A stretch of 64,000 nt of DNA from Valencia hispanica (Eukaryota > Chordata > Actinopteri > Cyprinodontiformes > Valenciidae), in contig OY747721.1 of NCBI GenBank assembly GCA_963556495.2, positions 8,180,149 to 8,244,148 of the forward strand, read 5' to 3'. Position 1 is the stretch's first letter; each line of letters begins with the position of its first letter. Shown here one piece after another: positions 56,301 through 62,300 of the stretch. The notes under the pieces are model-generated. The model was not told the DNA's origin and did not search any database. It saw only the letters and a program-made list of their open reading frames with translations. Made by a program: the position numbers and the translations under genes.

Positions 56301-59300
56301 AACTCCTAACAGCTTCCCTGTCCCAGCGAAAGTAAAGACTCTCCAAAGTATGATGCTGCCACCAGCATGTTCAAGGTAACGTGCAACCTCAGTTTAATTC
56401 TTTTTTCGTTTTGATGGATTGAACATAGCATTGTCTATACCGCTTATTCTTTTAAAGCCGCTGGGAGCTGGTGCCTATCTCCAGCAGACATTGGGCAAAA
56501 GGCGGGGTACACCCTATACAGAACGCCAGCCCATCGCAGGGCAACACAGAGACGCACATGACGAATAACCATACACACACACATTCACACCTATGGACAA
56601 TTTAGAGAGACAAATTAACTTAACAGTCATGTGGGAGGAAGCCAGAGCACCCTGCATGCACAGGGAGAACATCCAAACTACAAGCACTACAAGAAGGACT
56701 CCGTGCAGGGATTCGAACCCAGGACCTTCTTGCTGCAATGCAACAGTGCTACCAACTGTGCTTGAGATGTTCAAAATTTGGGATATTGTTTTTTGACCTA
56801 ACTGTGCTTTAAAGTTCTCCTCAACTTGACTCTGACCTATCTGCTGTGTTCCTTGATCTTCATGGTGCTGGTTGTTCACTAATGTTCTCTAACGAACCCC
56901 AAAATTCTTTGCAGAACAGCTGGATTCACACTGAGATTAAGCAACACAGCGGTGGAACATATTCACGAGTTAGCTGAAAAATAAGTACACTTATTCTTCA
57001 TCGTGTGAAGCACTCACCCAGCACTTGGATGAACTGCAATACCCTTTGGGTATCTCAGCCCAGTAACAATGTCTTTTTTGGACTTGTCTGTGACTTTGAA
57101 GGCCACCACCGCCCTGTATGTTGATGTGGTCCAGAACAAAACCTTGGAAGTCCAGTCATAAGCCATTGCATCGACAGTTCCCACTCTGCTGCCGGTCAAA
57201 ATCTGCTGAGCTGTGGTGTTCAAAGAACAACAGAGTAAGAAGTGCCCCAAACTACTAACAACATCCACACATATTTTGCAGTGGGGCAACAAAATATTCG
57301 GCAGCCACTGACTGTGAAGTTGTGCAAGTTGTCCCACTTTAAAAAGATGAGAGAAGTCTGTAATTTCCATCATAAATACACTTCAACTGTGAGAGACAGA
57401 ATGCAAAATAAATCAAAGGAATCATATTGTATGATTTAAACAAATATATATTTGTATATTGGTGCAGAAAATAAGCATTTGGTCAATAACAAAAGTTCAC
57501 CCCAATCCTTTGTAATGTAACCTTGGTTGCCAATGACAGAGGTCAAACATTTCCTGTAGGTCTTCACCAGGTTTGCACACTCTGCAGCTGGTATTTTGGC
57601 TTCCATGCGGACCTGTGATGTTTTGGGGCTGTCGCTGGGCAACACAGACTTTCAACTCCCCCCACAGATTCTCTATTGGATTGAGGTCTGTAGACTGGCT
57701 AGGCCACTCCAGAACCTTGAAATGCTTTTTACGTAGTCATTCCTTCATTGCCCGGGTGGTGTGTTTAGAATCATTGTCATGCTGGAAGATGCAGCTACGT
57801 TTCATCTTCACTGCTCTCACTGATGGAAGGAGGTTTTGTCCAAAATCTCATGATACAGTTGAAGTGTACCTATGATGAAAATTACAGACCCATCTCATCT
57901 TTTTAAGTGGGACAACTTGCACAATCTATGGCTGCCAAATACTTTTTTGCCCCACTGTATATACTAACCAGTCCCGTTGAGGTTTGACTTGTAAATGAGT
58001 CCTTTGGACCTGTCATTGTAAAACACAGCCTCCTCATTCCCATCAAATTCCACAGCAGAGCCAGAAAAAGAGGATCCGAGTCCATTTAGAGGAAGAGTAA
58101 TGTCCTCCTGGAGAGATAAGTTCAGAGGGATTCCTCGGATGGCCACAGAGGACGCCACCAACAAGTAGTCCTTGACCTCTGTAGAAAGAGAAAAGGCTGT
58201 GGTCACAACTGAAACAAACCGCCCTGCAAGTTTTATTTTGCTTTATGTATAGAATTACATTTCTTGTGTTTACTGTAAGTTAGATTTGGTTGTTAGTTTA
58301 TATAAACAAGGAAATATCCCCTTATGTCCTCAGCTGGTCCTATTTTCTTACTTCTAGCTTCTCATTCCACGTCTGTTTCATAATCCCTAATTGACTCGTG
58401 TGGTGCCTGTCCCATACATGCTAAAGTATTCTGTATTAATAAATAAAGTATTAATAAAGTATTAATAAATATTGTGAAGTGAGGAGCACAACCAAAAAGA
58501 AAAAGGGAAACTTACTAAAGCAGCTTCGACGGTCAGGCCCCAGATCATAACCATAGCGACACTTACAGCGGAAGCCCAAGCCATCATTATCTGAGCGGTG
58601 ACTTAAAACACAAATATGCTGACAGCCGCCGTTGTGTCTGCCACATGGGTTCATCACTGCAACAAAAGACAGATGGGATGAGTCATGGTAGCCTGGTCAT
58701 CTCTCATGATTAGACTGCCTTTTTTTACTGTGCATGTTACAAGATGAACACGTGTCTCCTCACCAAGAGGCTGCACGACAGAGTGTGAGATGACAACGTG
58801 TCCTGGCCGATTGGCTGTGCGATAGAGAAGTGTTGGATTGCTGCCGTTGAACCGACTGGATCTGATCACCCCCATCTTGGTCCAGTCAGTGAAGAAGACA
58901 TGGTTTTCAAACACAGCCATCCCAAAAGGATGTGGAGACTGCGTTGCACCGTTGAGGACGATTTTCCTGTAAAACAGCCCCACTTCAGACGTTACATTGA
59001 GAGAAACACAACACAGGTCGCCTTTTCTTTCAACTCCAGGTAGCAAGAAAAGCAAAAACACAAACATTACCTGTCCAAACCACTGTATGTGACCGTCTCC
59101 ACTGTGTCAAAGTGGCTGTCGGACCAGTAGACTCTCTTTGTTATGATATCGAGGGTGATTGCCATGGGTGTGCCAAGCCTACTTTTGACGAGCTCCACTC
59201 GGTTACTGCCATCCATGAAGGCCCGTTCAAGCTTCGTCTTCTCCTGGCTGACACCCATGTCTGTGAAGAACATGTAGCTGAAAACAAGAGGCAAACGTTA

Positions 59301-62300
59301 AAAGGGGACGTTGTGCAACATCAAATACATCTAGGTATCTTATAGAAAATATATGATGTGAATGATGAATTCTAACAACATTGGTTGCAATTAGTGCACC
59401 TTTTTCTTCATGGTTCTCTTTCAATTATATCATCATAACATCCTCAACAGTAACCATAAGCTTTAGTTTCACACTGATGACTGAAAACTGTGATTTTCAA
59501 CTTAGGCCAAACTGCAATCATCTGAAGCAGGCGTGTTAAAGCAGGGAAACATCTAATACATGCAGGGCAGAGTGCCTTGAGGACCAAGGTTGGGAAACAC
59601 TGGACTAGCATGCAAGCTCACCCCACAGTAGGGTCCAAGGCGAGGCCATGAGGAGTCTCCAAGTTTTCAGCCACCAGCGTGACTCGATTCCCTCCATCAA
59701 AGTCACACATATCAATTCGCTCCAGACTGGCATCCAAAACATAGAGCTTGAAGTTGACCCAATCTACTGCAAGATTTTGGACATTTGGGACCGCAGCAGT
59801 CAGAATCTCCTTAATATTTTCCCCGTTATAGCTGGCAGAATAAACCTAGAAAAGAGATTAAAGAATTTTAAGTGAATGCGCTACACAGATGAACCTTAGT
59901 TTTACAAAAAACAAATTGTTTATCATCAAGATAGTGATCAGACACTCAACCAGACAGACCTTTTTGGTGTTTGTATCACTCCAGAAGACTAGATTGCTTC
60001 GAATGTTGTAGGCCACTCCTACCGCATAGCCTCTGCCCTGGGCTGGCACCAGTGTTCTGACAAAGCGCCCGTGAATATCAGCCATCATCACATCACCCCC
60101 ATTGGTGAAAATGAGCTGCGGCAGCCCAGCTAAAACAGAACAATAACCATGCAGTTGGAAAAAGTATAAAATAAGGAGTATTTAAATTACAGACACAATA
60201 TAATGTCTGGAAAAGCCTTCTCTGTTCAACCATCACTATCAATAAGTGTGGGAAGTTTGCTAAACGTTGTTGTGACTTGCAACATGCGCTTGGGTCACAT
60301 TGGTAAGGTTGAACTTTTTGGCAGCAAAAAGTCCTGCATGAAACTAAAGATGAATGGATTTAATAAGTACCTCATGCCTATTGTTAAGCATTGTGGAGGA
60401 TTTATGATGCTATTGACGTTTTTTCTCCTCCAAAGCTCTGGGAACCTTGTTTAGAGTGCAGCGCATCAGGAACTAATAACGTGCTGTCATTGGATCTTAC
60501 AAAATTATGGTGGTCAAACCAATACAAACATGGTTCACTAGACCCAAAATTAACTTTCTTACATGCTCATCTCATTACCTAGACATAGATCCTATTATCC
60601 TCTAAAACTAAACCACAGTTGTACCAATAGGTGAATTGAAAAATGTATTACCCAGTAAATAAATGTGATCAAAAGTTGCATTTTTCTACAATAAAAAAAA
60701 ATATTTAAGGGCATTCTACACATCTTTATCAGAGGTGCCAGTAGGGGTGGAGGGGGATGTGACTCTGATGTTTATGTACCTGACACATTAGCTTTGCAGA
60801 TGTGACCCTGCTCCAAGAAGTATCCATCTGCACAGCTACAGTGGTGTGTCCCAGGCCGATCCTCACAGAGTTGGTCGCAGATCCCCCAGATCTCACAGTC
60901 ATTATAGTCTGTGCAGCAGAGCAAAAAGTCATGTTTTATGTGCAAAGAGGGCGAACAGTGAGGATCTATAACCACAGAACTGTGAAATTAAGGCTGTAAA
61001 TTTAGCTCTTCAATGCTGACTCATGATCAAGAACTAAACAGACTGAAAGCATTTGTTACAGACCTTTGTGTGTGTTATCAGTGACACAGAATAGTGAGGA
61101 ATCCACACATATAAAAAAAGACAACATGTGACTCACCTACACAGGAGCGGCTGTCATTTGCAACTATAAATCCTTCAGGGCAGTAACATGTGCCACCCTG
61201 AGGAGAAGGGTGGCAGAGATACTCGCAACTCAAAGCAGAGCACCGGTCCAGACCTGCGAAACCACATAGATCCACATCTAGCTCTGTTTAACGTGTGTTT
61301 TTATAGCTTTGTTATCATCAAGGAAGAAGATAACAAAGAATATTAAACAGGAGCATCAACGTGACTAGAATGATTGCTGTAATTTACAGAGATTTACAAA
61401 CCAACAAAAGTTAATCTTGAACTAAGAGTGTGTGAAGAAAGGGGAAATAGGTAGCAGATAATCATTACGATTACATTATGATCTTACTAAGTGGCAAGTT
61501 ATGAGTTCGAGACACCATGTTTAAAACCTTAGCACCTTGATTTACTGTCAAAGGAATGTGCTGAAAGTGTACAACATTCTCATTGAGACCCGTATCCCTA
61601 CAGTTTATGGTTGATGGATAGATGAAACATTTAGAGAATGGTTTTGGGAAGAAAGTCAGGAAATCCTCCTTTTTGTACTGTCATTTAGTTTTCCCATACT
61701 CATCCACATCTAAATGTTTAATTATTTTCCAGACTTTATCAGTCAACAAAGGAACCTTCACTGCTGATTTTTTTCTTTTTAAAACTCCATCCGAAAACTT
61801 ACCGCATGTTTGCTGTGCTGTGGTGTTGGTCTCATCTGTTGCCCCAGGACAGTCGGGCTTGCCGTCACACACTTTACCCACTGGTATGCACACAGTTGAG
61901 CCTGGGCAACCCCACTCACCAGGGTAACAGTCTCGAGAGTCACTATCTGAAAGTCACAGAAATCCAAAAATATAAATACAGTAGCTTCAATAAAAATTGT
62001 CTATTTTGCAGAATACTTTAACAAACCAAAAACCTATTATTAAAGTCATAGAATTTCTTACGTTGAAATAACAATTAATAATACTCACATGGTATCAAAT
62101 AACCTGAGATCATCTCATTACCCCATACTGGTTGATAATGATTTGACTTAAAAGTGAAGGAGTAAACTCTGAAAGAGTAGGGCCTGCATATTTGTAGTTA
62201 TCTAAATTTATTTGAGCAGGGGGCAAGACAAAAAACTATGTTAGACTCAAAAGAAACAACTGTTCTGTTAATAGGCCCTTTAGTCAAAGGCTAGTTTACA

